Assembly (NCBI GenBank): GCA_028872875.1
Contig: JAGWOC010000019.1
Location: 1 to 46,960 of the forward strand
Origin: Chloroflexota bacterium
GTDB taxonomy: Bacteria > Chloroflexota > Dehalococcoidia > DSTF01 > JACRBR01
Direction of reading: 5' to 3'
DNA length: 46,960 nucleotides
Shown piece after piece: positions 25,698 through 34,966 of the stretch. Each line of letters starts with the position of its first letter. Positions within the stretch are counted from its first letter, which is position 1. Position numbers and translations under genes: made by a program. The notes under the pieces are model-generated. The model was given only the letters and a program-made list of their open reading frames with translations, did not search any database and was not told where the DNA came from.

Positions 25698-28630
25698 TGC
25701 GCGCGCTCACCGCGGCGGAGACGGCCATCCTCAAGTCGCGCTTCATGGCCGGCGCCGACGGCCACCGCCAGCAGGTCAAGCTCACGGCGCGCGTGCTCAC
25801 ACCCGCGCCGCCGACGCCGCGCAACCCCGACATGCCCTGGGTGGTACAGATGCCGAACGGCCAGGCCGGGCTCCTCTTCCGCGGCGACAACAACGTGTCT
25901 GGCGCGGCAGACCTGCGCGTCTTCTTCCTCGCCTACCAGACCGAGCACGCGCTCTCGGCGCCGGTGGCGCTCTTCCCGTACAGCACGCCCGCGTACGGCC
26001 TGGTCGTGTGGAACGCGCAGCTGCTCGCGCTCTGCCGGGATCCCGCGACCGGCAACCTGCGCTACCGGACGTCCCCTGACAGCGGCGTGACCTGGACCGC
26101 CGAAGCTCCCCTCGGCGGCCTCAGCTACGCGGCGGGCGAGGTCGCCTGGGGCGGCGGCGTCTCGCCCGCCTTCCAGCTTCTGACGAACAAGGCCGGCACG
26201 GCGCTCTACCTCTTCACCAAGAACGCGGCGAACAACCAGCTCATGTACCGCACCACCGCGAGCCTCGACCCGACGGCGGGCTGGTCCGCGCTCACCTACT
26301 CGGGGCTGACTATCCCCAGCCTCGGCCGCAACTACGGCGGGTCGTCCGCGGCCAACCAGGGCTTCCAGCGCGCCTTCATCGTCTGCGAGACCAAGACCGC
26401 CGGGACCTGGGCCGCGGCCTGCGAGTCGGACGACGGCGACTGGCACGCGAACCACATGTGCACGACCGGCACGCTCGGCGGCGCCTGGACCCGGCGGCTC
26501 AACGCCGGCTACGGCGGCGGGCTCTCGGGCGGCCAGGGGGCCAACGGCGGCGTGTTCCTCGACGAGAACGGTGACCTCGTCTTCTACGTCATCGACGACG
26601 GCGGCCAGGACGCGACGCGCTACCGGAGCACCGACTCGGGGCTCACCTGGTCCGCGGGCACGCAGATCATGCCCGCCGGCGCCGCCTACGCCGAGGGCAT
26701 AGGCGGCGGCTCGGGCGCGGCGATCCCGGGATACATGGGCAAGTCGTACATCTGGGGCGCGATCGCGGGCGGCGGCAAGGCCATCGGCGTGCACTCCCTT
26801 CTGACCTCGCAGAACTGGCTGCGCATCTTAGGCGTGGGCGCGAGCAGCACCTTCAAGATGTACGGCTCGATCACGACCGACGTCTCGGACCGGGTGCTCG
26901 CGATCAGCACGCAGAAGGACGCCGACCTCGACTCCGGCAGCTGCAACGTCGAGCTCCAAAACACCGACGGCGCCTGCAACCTGCACGACCCGACCGCGGC
27001 GCTGTACGCGTATCTCCGGCCGAACGCGCGGATCGAGATCTGGCAGTGGCACGGCGATGGGGCGAACAAGGTCAAGACCTTCACCGGGATCCTCTCGCAG
27101 CCGCAGCAGAGCCACGCGGCGCAGCGGGTCACGCTCGTTGCCCTGGACCGCGGCAAGAAGCTGATCAAGCAGACGGTCGTGCTCAGCGCGCCGCAGGGCC
27201 TCGACCAGCCCGGCTACGTGCGCGACATGGGCAACTACGTCTACCTGAACAAGACGGTGAACGAGGTCCTCGACGACCTGCTCATCAAGGCGGGCCTCTC
27301 GCCGGCGCTGGACCGCGCCTGGTACCCCTCGACCTTCGTCTTCAAGGAGCTGCGCTTCCAGTCGGGCTCGCTCATGGCCGCAGCCAGAGATGCGGCGAAG
27401 GCCGCGGGCCTGGTGCTGTGGGCCGATGAGGACGGCATCTTCCGCACCGCGCCGCTGGTCACCGCGCCCGGCCCGTCGGTCTGGACCTTCCGCGCGCGCG
27501 AGGACATCACCGACCTTGCGACCGAGGTCGACGACGACGCGACGTACACCCGGGTCCGCGTCATCGGCAAGGCCAACATCGGCGCGAAGTACCTCTCAGA
27601 GCAGTTCGTCTGGCCGGGCCTCGGCGCGCCGGCGGGGATCGAGTACGACAAGACGACCAAGACCGTCTGGTACTTCGACTACGACCGGCATCTGTATCGC
27701 CTCGACCCCGCGGCGAACATGGCGGTGCTCGAGTCGACCGACCTCTCGGCCTGGCTCGCCTGGCCCGACGGCATCGCGCTCGATCCGCTCGACGATCACC
27801 TCTGGATCAGCGACGGCTACAACGCGACCACTGGCAACAACGCGAACCGCAAGTACCGCAAGATCCATCGGACCACGAAGGCGACGCTGCTCGGCCCCTT
27901 CACCAACCCCGACGGCGACCACTGCGGCATCCACGCCTACGACGCCGGCGGCGGAGTCGTGCGCCTGCTCATGCCCACGTACACGAGCGGGAAGCTCGTG
28001 CGCATGAACGCCGACGGCACCGAGAGCTCGCGCGTGAACTCGCCGGTCGCGCTGCCGACCGCGATCACCAGCGACACCGGCGGCGGCTACTACCTCGCGG
28101 CCTGGGACCAGTCCGACTTCTTCCAGATCGCCTTCGACGGCTCGATCACCAACCGCATCGCCCAGCCCGTGAAGAACGCGAACGAGATCGGCGCGATCCC
28201 GGACCCTGCGGTCTTCGACTTCGGAGACGTGTACCAGGTCTTCCGCGACCAGAACACGATCGTGAAGTACGCGGTCGCAGGAACACCCTCGAGCGCTTCG
28301 ACCGTGACGCTCGCCGAGGCGGTCGATGCCGCCCTCGAGGACGAGCTCCAAGGCGAGCGGCGCTACCTCCAGGTCGTCGACCTCGGGATCACCGACCTCG
28401 CGATGGCCCAGTTCACCGCGAACCGCTTGCTCGCCGCGGCCCGCCGGTACCGCTACCGCGTCACGAAGGGCGCGGTCGGGAATCCCGGGCTGCAGCTGCA
28501 CGACCGGGTCACGCTCTCGTCTCCCGCGGACGGCATCGCGAGCGACTGGGTCGTGCGCGCGGTCCGTGCCGACCAGACCGCGGACGCCGGCACCTACCTG
28601 ATGGTCTGCGTGCTGGAGCCGTACCTATGA
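25697..28630 (+). CDS. Large tail-tip protein with two beta-propeller-like insertions
   Basis: The start at ATG 25697 overlaps the previous stop and gives 977 residues. Residues about 40-370 carry sialidase/BNR-type Asp-box motifs (DSGVTWT near 130, DSGLTWS near 313). Residues about 390-630 look like a phage tail-hub or baseplate fold (VLAISTQKDADLDSGSCNVE, DRGKKLIKQTVVLSAPQG). Residues about 640-840 resemble an NHL/SMP-30-like propeller (GIEYDKTTKTVWYFDYD, GIALDPLDDHLWISDG). A tail-hub fold returns at the C-terminus. It is probably the receptor-binding or penetration apparatus. Enzyme activity is not shown. Confidence 0.7.
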   Translation: MRALTAAETAILKSRFMAGADGHRQQVKLTARVLTPAPPTPRNPDMPWVVQMPNGQAGLLFRGDNNVSGAADLRVFFLAYQTEHALSAPVALFPYSTPAYGLVVWNAQLLALCRDPATGNLRYRTSPDSGVTWTAEAPLGGLSYAAGEVAWGGGVSPAFQLLTNKAGTALYLFTKNAANNQLMYRTTASLDPTAGWSALTYSGLTIPSLGRNYGGSSAANQGFQRAFIVCETKTAGTWAAACESDDGDWHANHMCTTGTLGGAWTRRLNAGYGGGLSGGQGANGGVFLDENGDLVFYVIDDGGQDATRYRSTDSGLTWSAGTQIMPAGAAYAEGIGGGSGAAIPGYMGKSYIWGAIAGGGKAIGVHSLLTSQNWLRILGVGASSTFKMYGSITTDVSDRVLAISTQKDADLDSGSCNVELQNTDGACNLHDPTAALYAYLRPNARIEIWQWHGDGANKVKTFTGILSQPQQSHAAQRVTLVALDRGKKLIKQTVVLSAPQGLDQPGYVRDMGNYVYLNKTVNEVLDDLLIKAGLSPALDRAWYPSTFVFKELRFQSGSLMAAARDAAKAAGLVLWADEDGIFRTAPLVTAPGPSVWTFRAREDITDLATEVDDDATYTRVRVIGKANIGAKYLSEQFVWPGLGAPAGIEYDKTTKTVWYFDYDRHLYRLDPAANMAVLESTDLSAWLAWPDGIALDPLDDHLWISDGYNATTGNNANRKYRKIHRTTKATLLGPFTNPDGDHCGIHAYDAGGGVVRLLMPTYTSGKLVRMNADGTESSRVNSPVALPTAITSDTGGGYYLAAWDQSDFFQIAFDGSITNRIAQPVKNANEIGAIPDPAVFDFGDVYQVFRDQNTIVKYAVAGTPSSASTVTLAEAVDAALEDELQGERRYLQVVDLGITDLAMAQFTANRLLAAARRYRYRVTKGAVGNPGLQLHDRVTLSSPADGIASDWVVRAVRADQTADAGTYLMVCVLEPYL

Positions 28631-29118
28631 GCAGCCGCCATCCCGCGCACCTGGCCGAGCTCATCCGCCGCTCCGCCGGCGAAGTGAAGGTGAGCGAGAT
28701 CCTCGCCGGCGGGGCGCCCGTGATCACGCCGGGCGCCGGCACCGAGACCGGCGAGGCCGCGGACCTCGAGATCGTGCTTGACGGCGGCGGCCAGCCGATC
28801 GCCGCGGGGATCAAGTGCGACGTGCCGATCGACTTCGCCTGCGCCGTCACCGGCTGGACGCTCCTCGGCGACCAGGCGGGGTCGATCCGCATCGACCTCT
28901 GGAAGTCGACCTACGCCGCATTCCCCCCGGTCGTCGCCGGGAGCATGCCCGGCGCGAACGCGAACAAGCCGCAGGCGACCGGCGCGCTGAAGGCCCAGGG
29001 CACGGTCGCGGGCTGGACCGCGAGCGCCATCGCCGCCGGCGAGATCGTGCGGGTGAACGTCGACACGATCGCCGCGTTCACCCGCGTCACCCTCGGCCTC
29101 GCGCTGAGGCGGACCTAA
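28627..29118 (+). CDS. Tail fibre-associated protein
   Basis: This 163-residue beta-rich protein starts ATGA-overlapped with the tail-tip gene. The segment IRIDLWKSTYAAFPPVVAGS matches a motif often seen in phage tail or fibre proteins that follow the hub gene, along with VDTIAAFTRVTLGLALRRT at the end. The precise role is unknown. Confidence 0.6.
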   Translation: MSSRHPAHLAELIRRSAGEVKVSEILAGGAPVITPGAGTETGEAADLEIVLDGGGQPIAAGIKCDVPIDFACAVTGWTLLGDQAGSIRIDLWKSTYAAFPPVVAGSMPGANANKPQATGALKAQGTVAGWTASAIAAGEIVRVNVDTIAAFTRVTLGLALRRT

Positions 29119-30159
29119 GTGCTGCGCTTCATCGAGTCGATGCAGCAGGCAGGTGCCGGAAACCCGACCGGGCCGAAGTGGGACAACGCCTTCGGCTACA
29201 ACGTGAACCCCGGCCGCTTCGCCGGGACGTACTGCCTGGGCAGCGACTACGGCGACCGCGGCGGCTACAAGTCGCTCGGAGCGAACCTCGCGACCGCGGT
29301 CGTCGGCGTCGCGTTCATGGTCACCAGCCGTCCCGGCGATCCCGGCAACCCGCTGCTGGAGTGGTGGGACGGCGGCTCGCGCCAGCTCTCCCTGTACAAC
29401 GACAACAGCGGCCGCTTCCGCGTGTACCGCAACTACCCCGGCGGTGTGTTGCTCGGGACCGGGACGTTCTCGCTGCCGGTCGGCTCGTGGGTCTACGTCG
29501 AGTGGAAGGTCGCCTTCGCGACCGGCGCGACGGGCTCGGTCGAGCTTCGGATCAACGGCGTGACCGACATCCTGGTGACCAACGTCCAGACCACCACCAG
29601 CGGCAACGCCTGGGCCAACAAGCTCAACCTCGCTGGGACGTACAACGCCGGCGGCGGCAACAGCCAGCGCTACCAGGACCTCTACGTCCTCGACAACACC
29701 GGTGCCCAGAACAACGACTTCCTGGGCGACTGCCGGGTCGAGCTGCGCGTGCCCAACGCCGACGGGGCGCAGCAGCAGTTCGCGACCGTGGTGCCGAACA
29801 CCGCGGGCCACTACGCCAAGGTCGCCGAGATCCCGCACGACAGCGACACGTCGTACGTCGAGGACGCCACCGTCGGCAACGTCGAGACGTACCTCCGCGC
29901 CGCGCTCGCGGCGACCAGCGGCGTCGTACGCGGGGTCCAGTTCTCGACCGTGGCCAAGCGCAGCGACGCCGGCGCGAAGACGATCGCCGGCGCCGTGCGC
30001 ATCGGCGGCGTCAACTATTTCGGCGCGGCGAAGACGCCCTCGACCGTCTACACGGTCGAGGACAACCGCGACATCCTCGAGCTCAACCCGGCGACCGGGC
30101 TGCCATTCACCATCGCCGAGGTCAACGCCGCCGAGTTCGGCTTCAAGGTGAACTCATGA
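29119..30159 (+). CDS. Tail protein with a concanavalin-like lectin fold
   Basis: This 346-residue protein uses a GTG start directly after the preceding stop. Residues about 30-200 show a jelly-roll pattern (WWDGGSRQLSLYNDNSGRFR, LPVGSWVYVEWKVAFATGAT, VELRINGVTDILVTN) typical of LamG/concanavalin A-like domains. The second half is common in phage tail proteins (FLGDCRVELRVPNADGAQQQ, YVEDATVGNVETY). It likely binds cell-surface sugars. Confidence 0.65.
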   Translation: MLRFIESMQQAGAGNPTGPKWDNAFGYNVNPGRFAGTYCLGSDYGDRGGYKSLGANLATAVVGVAFMVTSRPGDPGNPLLEWWDGGSRQLSLYNDNSGRFRVYRNYPGGVLLGTGTFSLPVGSWVYVEWKVAFATGATGSVELRINGVTDILVTNVQTTTSGNAWANKLNLAGTYNAGGGNSQRYQDLYVLDNTGAQNNDFLGDCRVELRVPNADGAQQQFATVVPNTAGHYAKVAEIPHDSDTSYVEDATVGNVETYLRAALAATSGVVRGVQFSTVAKRSDAGAKTIAGAVRIGGVNYFGAAKTPSTVYTVEDNRDILELNPATGLPFTIAEVNAAEFGFKVNS

Positions 30160-30470
30160 CCACCGACAGGGTCACTCAGGCCGCGGTCGAGGTCCTCGAG
30201 AATCCCACCGACGCGAAGATCCGCGTCACCGGCGCGCCGGTCGAGGTCGTGGCGAGCCCGAACGATGCGAAGATCCGCGTGACCGACGCGCCGCTCGAGG
30301 TGCTCGCGAGCCCCAGCGACGCGCGGATCCGAGTGAGCGGGTCCCCGATCGAGATCCTGGAGCGCCCGAGCGACGCGCGCATCCGCGTGAGCCAGGCCGC
30401 GGTCGAGCTGCTCGTCGGCCCGGCCGGCGCCGGCGCGGCGGCGCGCGCCTGGGCGTTCATCGCCGGATGA
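30156..30470 (+). CDS. Short protein of 18-residue tandem repeats
   Basis: This 104-residue protein (ATGA overlap) contains four full 18-residue repeats from residue 6 to 77: VTQAAVEVLENPTDAKIR, VTGAPVEVVASPNDAKIR, VTDAPLEVLASPSDARIR and VSGSPIEILERPSDARIR, then a partial fifth. Alternating V/I residues suggest a beta-solenoid. Related repeats occur in phage tail genes. It may be a fibre shaft or adaptor. It closes the tail module. Confidence 0.65.
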   Translation: MTTDRVTQAAVEVLENPTDAKIRVTGAPVEVVASPNDAKIRVTDAPLEVLASPSDARIRVSGSPIEILERPSDARIRVSQAAVELLVGPAGAGAAARAWAFIAG

Positions 30471-30477
30471 GCGACCG

Positions 30478-30735
30478 ATGACGCTCGAGCAGTTCATCGC
30501 CTCGGGCGCGACCGCGCTCACGCTGTCGCTGTTCTTCCTCTGGATGCTGGTCAGCGAGCGGATCGTGCCGAAGGGCCGCCTCGACGACGAGAAGGCCCGG
30601 ACGGAGAAGGCCGAGGAGCGCGAGTCGCGCGCGATCGCGGGCTGGGAGCGCCAAACAGTCGCCACCGACAAGCTCGCGGTCGCGATCGACTCGTACCGCG
30701 CCGCGACGGAGGGCCGGCATGCGCCTGATCGATGA
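30478..30735 (+). CDS. Small membrane protein, lysis region
   Basis: This 85-residue protein has one N-terminal helix (LTLSLFFLWMLVSERIV) and a charged helical cytoplasmic tail (ARTEKAEERESRAIAGWERQ). This shape fits phage proteins near holins. It overlaps the following gene by 17 bp. It could be a one-helix holin or accessory lysis protein. Confidence 0.55.
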   Translation: MTLEQFIASGATALTLSLFFLWMLVSERIVPKGRLDDEKARTEKAEERESRAIAGWERQTVATDKLAVAIDSYRAATEGRHAPDR

Positions 30736-30910
30736 GCTGCGGCGCCTGCTCGGCCCGCACGAGCTCGAGGCCGAGCGGCCCGAGGAGCTCGCCAAGCGCG
30801 AGCGCTTCGAGCGGCAGGAGGAGCGGCACCGCCAGGCGCTTGCGCACGCCAACCAGGTGATCGCCGACGTGCGCCGCGCCGAGAGACTGGCCCAGGAGCA
30901 TCGCTGGTGA
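30719..30910 (+). CDS. Small charged helical protein
   Basis: This 63-residue protein is almost entirely Arg/Glu-rich helix (LAKRERFERQEERHRQALAH) and is a probable coiled coil. It overlaps both neighbours (17 bp and 4 bp), which supports translation. No family is recognised. Confidence 0.5.
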   Translation: MRLIDELRRLLGPHELEAERPEELAKRERFERQEERHRQALAHANQVIADVRRAERLAQEHRW

Positions 30911-31236
30911 GTCCGCTCGAGCTCGTGCTCGCCCTCTTCGTGCTCGCGCCGGCCGCCGGCACGGCGGCGACCGTCTACCTCTGGATCCTGTACCGGTCGG
31001 ACACCGCGCGGCCGCGCTCGTGGCTGCTCGCGATGCTCTGGCGCGGCTCGAGCGTGGTGAGCATCGTCGCGCTCTATCTCGCCGCGCTTGCCGCGGTCCG
31101 CCTCGCCGACCTCGACGTGCCCCGCTGGACCGGTGTGCCGACCGCGCTCGCGCTCCTCGCCCTCGAGGCGGTCCCGGTCTACTACGCCGCGGTCATGTAC
31201 GGCCGTGGCCGCGTGACGAAGGCGCGACGGCGATGA
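30907..31236 (+). CDS. Membrane protein with three helices, lysis region
   Basis: This 109-residue protein starts at GTG (GTGA overlap). Hydrophobic helices lie near residues 4-28, 46-66 and 75-98, with a basic C-terminus (GRGRVTKARRR). It sits directly before the amidase gene and could be a holin or antiholin. It ends ATGA-overlapped with the amidase. Confidence 0.55.
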   Translation: MSPLELVLALFVLAPAAGTAATVYLWILYRSDTARPRSWLLAMLWRGSSVVSIVALYLAALAAVRLADLDVPRWTGVPTALALLALEAVPVYYAAVMYGRGRVTKARRR

Positions 31237-31973
31237 GGGCGCTCGTGCACCGCAGCCACCACTCGAGCGCACGGCCGGACGGCTGGAGCGGCGCGCCCGA
31301 TGAGGCCCGTTACATCGGCGAGGTCATCGACCGCCTGATCCCGATCGCTGTGGTGCTCGGCGTTGAGGTCGTGACCGTCGACGGCGACCTCGAGGACCAC
31401 CCCGAGTTCCACGACCCGACCTACGCGCTCTTCTGGGCGCCGCACTACGAGAGCGACACCCACGGTGCGGGCGGGTCGGGCTGGTTCTGGGGCCGCGCGG
31501 CGAAATCGCCGACCGGCACCGAGGACGACCGCCTGGGCGCGATCTTCGAGCGCCGCTACCGCGAGCTGCTGGCCGCGACCGGCGGGCCCGACGAGCGCGA
31601 GGACTGGATGACGGTGAACGTCACCGACTACTACGGCTTCCGCCTCGACCGCGCGGTGCCCGGGATCCTCACCGAGCTCGGCATCGGCGCGCCGGGCGCG
31701 CGCGACCACGACTGGCTCCGCGCGCACCAGGACGACATCGCCCGCGTCATCGCGCTCTCGATCGCGGAGTACGGCGGCCTCTGGCCGGGAAAGGAGGAGC
31801 ACATGGACCCCGAGCAGGAGAGGCGCGTCATCGACGCGATCGTCGAGACCGGTAAGCAGGTCGCCGCGTCAGCCTCCGTCTACGTGGCCCGCGCGCAGCG
31901 CGGCCTCGACGTCGAGACGGGCAAGCCGTTCGATCCGAGCCATCCACCCGTCGACCCACGCGTTCGCACATAG
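31233..31973 (+). CDS. Endolysin, amidase_3-like N-acetylmuramoyl-L-alanine amidase
   Basis: This 246-residue protein has an amidase_3-like layout: His in VHRSHHSSARPDGW, an early Glu in DEARYIGEVIDRL, then ALFWAPHYESDTHGAGGSGW as counterpart of the SIHAN zinc-ligand segment, and the catalytic-type Glu in GILTELGIGAPGARDHDWL with IARVIALSIAEYGGL at the end. It would cut the stem peptide from muramic acid. About 55 residues after the domain are a hydrophilic tail. The match is by pattern and is diverged, so confidence is moderate. Confidence 0.65.
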   Translation: MRALVHRSHHSSARPDGWSGAPDEARYIGEVIDRLIPIAVVLGVEVVTVDGDLEDHPEFHDPTYALFWAPHYESDTHGAGGSGWFWGRAAKSPTGTEDDRLGAIFERRYRELLAATGGPDEREDWMTVNVTDYYGFRLDRAVPGILTELGIGAPGARDHDWLRAHQDDIARVIALSIAEYGGLWPGKEEHMDPEQERRVIDAIVETGKQVAASASVYVARAQRGLDVETGKPFDPSHPPVDPRVRT

Positions 31974-31987
31974 AAGGAGGAATCCAC

Positions 31988-32287
31988 ATGGAAGCCACTC
32001 AGGCGCTCGCGCTGACCATCGCCGGCATCGTGCTGCCGGTCGTCCAGGAGAAGCTCGCCGGCGCGAAGATCGAAGGCACCGCAGCGATCTGGCTCAACTT
32101 CGCGGCCGCGGTGGCGATCGCGATCGCGGCGACCGCGCTCGCCGGCGGCTTCGGCTCCTATGACCCGAGCGACCCGACCGCGTTCGTCGGAGCGATGCTC
32201 GGCAAGGCTGCGGGGATCTTCGCGCTCTCGCAGATCGTCTTCCATTCAGCGCAGCCCGCGGTGGCTCAGCTGGGCGGCACAAGTTAG
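31988..32287 (+). CDS. Holin-like membrane protein
   Basis: A strong AGAAGGAGG lies before ATG 31988. The 99-residue product has two or three hydrophobic helices (LTIAGIVLPVVQEKL, FAAAVAIAIAATALAGGFG, MLGKAAGIFALSQIVF). It follows the endolysin by 14 bp. A holin releases endolysin through the membrane. It is the last gene of the late region; a 48-bp gap separates it from the convergent restriction gene. Confidence 0.6.
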   Translation: MEATQALALTIAGIVLPVVQEKLAGAKIEGTAAIWLNFAAAVAIAIAATALAGGFGSYDPSDPTAFVGAMLGKAAGIFALSQIVFHSAQPAVAQLGGTS

Positions 32288-32335
32288 AGCCGCTCGGGCC
32301 AGTGCGTTAGGAGTTCTATCCCACACTCACGCTGA

Positions 32336-34966
32336 TCAGTCGATGACCAGTGCGCTCAGGTCTGCAAAGTCGCTGGGCTCAAGTTTCTCGAACTCTTTTT
32401 GGGGGACCTTCAGGTACCGCCAACTGGTCCCTGTGAGCATCGTGGCGTTCTCGCACCAGATCACCGCCGCGCGGTCCTTGAACTTCACGTCCGGATCCTC
32501 GCGGCCCTTTGTCTCGGCAAGACAGTGGGTGCCGTCGCCGAGGACCGCGATGAAGTCTGGCTCGTAGTAGCGGAGGTTTCCCTGAGCGTCGACGTAGTCG
32601 ATCGTGAAGGCGAAGCGACCGGGCAGCTTGGCGAAGCGCGCGACGTCGTCGGCGTCTTCGAGGAAGTGCGCGAAGCGCGTCTCGAACTTGTTCTCGACCG
32701 CGACAAGGTTGAAGACAGTCTTGCTCGCCGCGAACGTGTCTCGTGCGAAGGGGAAGGGCGGTGTCTCCGAGAGGAGTCGACCCGCCTGCACCAGTGCCGG
32801 CGCCAACTCCTCGATGAGTCGGCCGCGCAGTGCCTTGCCGAACGAGGTCACGGTCACGTACTGCGCCACGTTCGTCGCGATGGCCCGGACCATCTCTGGC
32901 GTCTCTATGTCCACCTTCTTCCCGAAGGCGACCTCTTGTAGGAATTCGCGGATCTTGGGCACCAACGCCGCGAACTGCGCAGGCAATTTGACGTCGCTGG
33001 CGATGCGTTTGGCGTAATAGGAGATGACCTCCTGTGCCGTCTGCGGCTCGGGGATCGTGTACTCGCGCTCGATGAGTTTCTCGAGAGTGACGATGTCGCG
33101 GCCCTCGTACGTGAACCTCTGCGCCGCGTCGTCGCCCGCTCGAACTGGGAGCACCGGCACGCCCGGGAACCGGCGCACGTCGAGAGCGGCAATCTCCTCA
33201 GCGAGGGTCTTCTTCCGCTGGAGGATCGGACTCAGCACGGGAACGGAGATGTCCATCTCGAGCTTGTCGGGGTCGGGCGCGATGGTGACGATCTCGAGCT
33301 TGTCCTTGCCGAGCTCGAAGGTTTCGAGTGCGTAGTCCTCCTCCTTCTCGAGCTGATCGACGAACGAGAGGAACCCCCTGTTGCCGATGATGTCCACGCG
33401 TTCGGTGTAGTCCACGGCAATGTCGCGGAACATCCGGCGGAGTCCGCGGCCGATGGTCTGCTCTGGGAGGATGTTGGCCTTGGCGTTGTAGGGCCGCAGC
33501 CCCACGACCACGGTCACGTTCTGCACATCCCAGCCCTCGCGGAGCATGAGGACCGAGACGATCGCGTTCACGGGGCTGTCCGGGCGATCGACCTCGCGCG
33601 CCACGCGGCGCGCGTCCTCGACCATCGACTTCGAGATGTCGCCCGAGCGGTCCGTGTGGATAACCAGGAGCCTCTCGGCGGCGAACTCCTCGGGGTAGGT
33701 GACGCGCAAGTACTCGCCGACCTCGTCGGCCTCGCGCGTCGACGTGAGCATGACGAAGAGCACCGGCTTCTTACCCAACTTCTTCAGCTGCTCGCGGTAC
33801 TCCCGCCAACGCATGACCCCTGCGGTGAGATAGGCCCGGTACTTCACGGACGCTGTGTCCGAAGGCTGCTCACGGATACCGGCGGCAACGCCCTTGAGCG
33901 GCCGCTTGACGACCCCGTCGATGATCGCCGCCTTGAGCGGATAGTCGACCACGGTCCAGCTGAAGAGCGCCCCCTTCGAGTAACGCGGGGTGGCCGAGAA
34001 GTCGAGCTGCGCGAGCGGCATCAGCGGCGGCGTGGTCTTCGCGAAGCTGCGGATGACCTCGTTCCACTCGCTGCCCTCGTCGTGCGTGTGGTGGGCCTCG
34101 TCATTGAGCACGACCAGCGGCTCGCGGCGGGCAAGGATGCGCTCCGCGAAGCCGTCGCGCTCTTCCTCGCTGGGCGGCGGTGAGCCGAGCACGCCCGTCA
34201 TCTCCTCGGGCTCTTCGGCTTCTTCTTCGCTTGGGCGCGCGTAGAGCTGTTGAATGTTGGTGAGGTAGAGCGCGCCCTCGCTCCGCGCCCGCTCGACATC
34301 GCCGCGCACGTAGGAATCGAGGTCCCAGTAGATCTTGAGTTCGGGCGGCACGATCGGGTCGAAGCGGAAGGTCTTGCCGTCGCGGAAGTCGAGAGCGAGG
34401 CGCTCGAGGACGATGACGTTCGGCGCGAGCACGAGGAAGGTCTTCGCGAACTCGGAGTTGCCCTCGGCCACAGCGTTGAGGTATTGCCATGCGATCGCCA
34501 GTGCCATGACCTTGGTCTTCCCCGAGCCTGTCGCCATTTTCACGCAGTAGCGCGCCAGGTCGTCGTACTGCAGGAGGTGCAGATCTGGTAACCCTGGCGC
34601 GAAGGCAGTGATCAGATCCTTGTGCCGGCGGACTTTGGCAACCTCGTACAGGTAGATGAGCGTCTCTATAGCAGTGCGCTGCGAGTGGTGGTACTCGAAG
34701 CGCTGGCCATTCGGGCGGTGGTCAGTCTTGAACCAGTAGTTGAGGAGGAGTTCGGTGGTCGGGCTTACGCCGCGGTAGCTCTTACGCCATTGCGCCACAG
34801 CCTCGCGAATCGCGGGCACGCACGGCGCGGTCCTGAGCGTCGGTTCGATGAGTCCGAGCTGGGCCGAGGGAACCGGTGGCGCCTTGCGACTCTTAGTCGG
34901 CGCCTTGGCGCCGCGTTTGGGGAGGGCACTCTTTGAAGCTGCGCGCTTTGCCGGGGCCCGGCTCAC
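32336..34966 (-). CDS. Type III-like restriction subunit (Res helicase-nuclease)
   Basis: GTG 34966 overlaps the Mod stop by 4 bp, giving 876 residues; the longer upstream frame runs inside Mod and is discarded. It is a DEAD/DEAH translocase with Walker A in KMATGSGKTKVMA, DEAH in VVLNDEAHHTHD, a SAT-type motif in LDFSATPRYSKG and motif VI in EQTIGRGLRRM. The C-terminal PD-(D/E)XK nuclease pattern is YYEPDFIAVLGDGTHCLAETKG. A basic Ala/Lys-rich N-terminal 30 residues is disordered. With Mod it forms a restriction system. The sequence is lower in GC than the neighbouring phage genes. Confidence 0.88.
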   Translation of the reverse strand: MSRAPAKRAASKSALPKRGAKAPTKSRKAPPVPSAQLGLIEPTLRTAPCVPAIREAVAQWRKSYRGVSPTTELLLNYWFKTDHRPNGQRFEYHHSQRTAIETLIYLYEVAKVRRHKDLITAFAPGLPDLHLLQYDDLARYCVKMATGSGKTKVMALAIAWQYLNAVAEGNSEFAKTFLVLAPNVIVLERLALDFRDGKTFRFDPIVPPELKIYWDLDSYVRGDVERARSEGALYLTNIQQLYARPSEEEAEEPEEMTGVLGSPPPSEEERDGFAERILARREPLVVLNDEAHHTHDEGSEWNEVIRSFAKTTPPLMPLAQLDFSATPRYSKGALFSWTVVDYPLKAAIIDGVVKRPLKGVAAGIREQPSDTASVKYRAYLTAGVMRWREYREQLKKLGKKPVLFVMLTSTREADEVGEYLRVTYPEEFAAERLLVIHTDRSGDISKSMVEDARRVAREVDRPDSPVNAIVSVLMLREGWDVQNVTVVVGLRPYNAKANILPEQTIGRGLRRMFRDIAVDYTERVDIIGNRGFLSFVDQLEKEEDYALETFELGKDKLEIVTIAPDPDKLEMDISVPVLSPILQRKKTLAEEIAALDVRRFPGVPVLPVRAGDDAAQRFTYEGRDIVTLEKLIEREYTIPEPQTAQEVISYYAKRIASDVKLPAQFAALVPKIREFLQEVAFGKKVDIETPEMVRAIATNVAQYVTVTSFGKALRGRLIEELAPALVQAGRLLSETPPFPFARDTFAASKTVFNLVAVENKFETRFAHFLEDADDVARFAKLPGRFAFTIDYVDAQGNLRYYEPDFIAVLGDGTHCLAETKGREDPDVKFKDRAAVIWCENATMLTGTSWRYLKVPQKEFEKLEPSDFADLSALVID

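Noticed and set aside
22164-30470. Contractile tail genes
   Set aside because: No sheath, baseplate wedge or lysozyme-spike genes are present; a tube gene, GT chaperone and tape measure fit a siphovirus.
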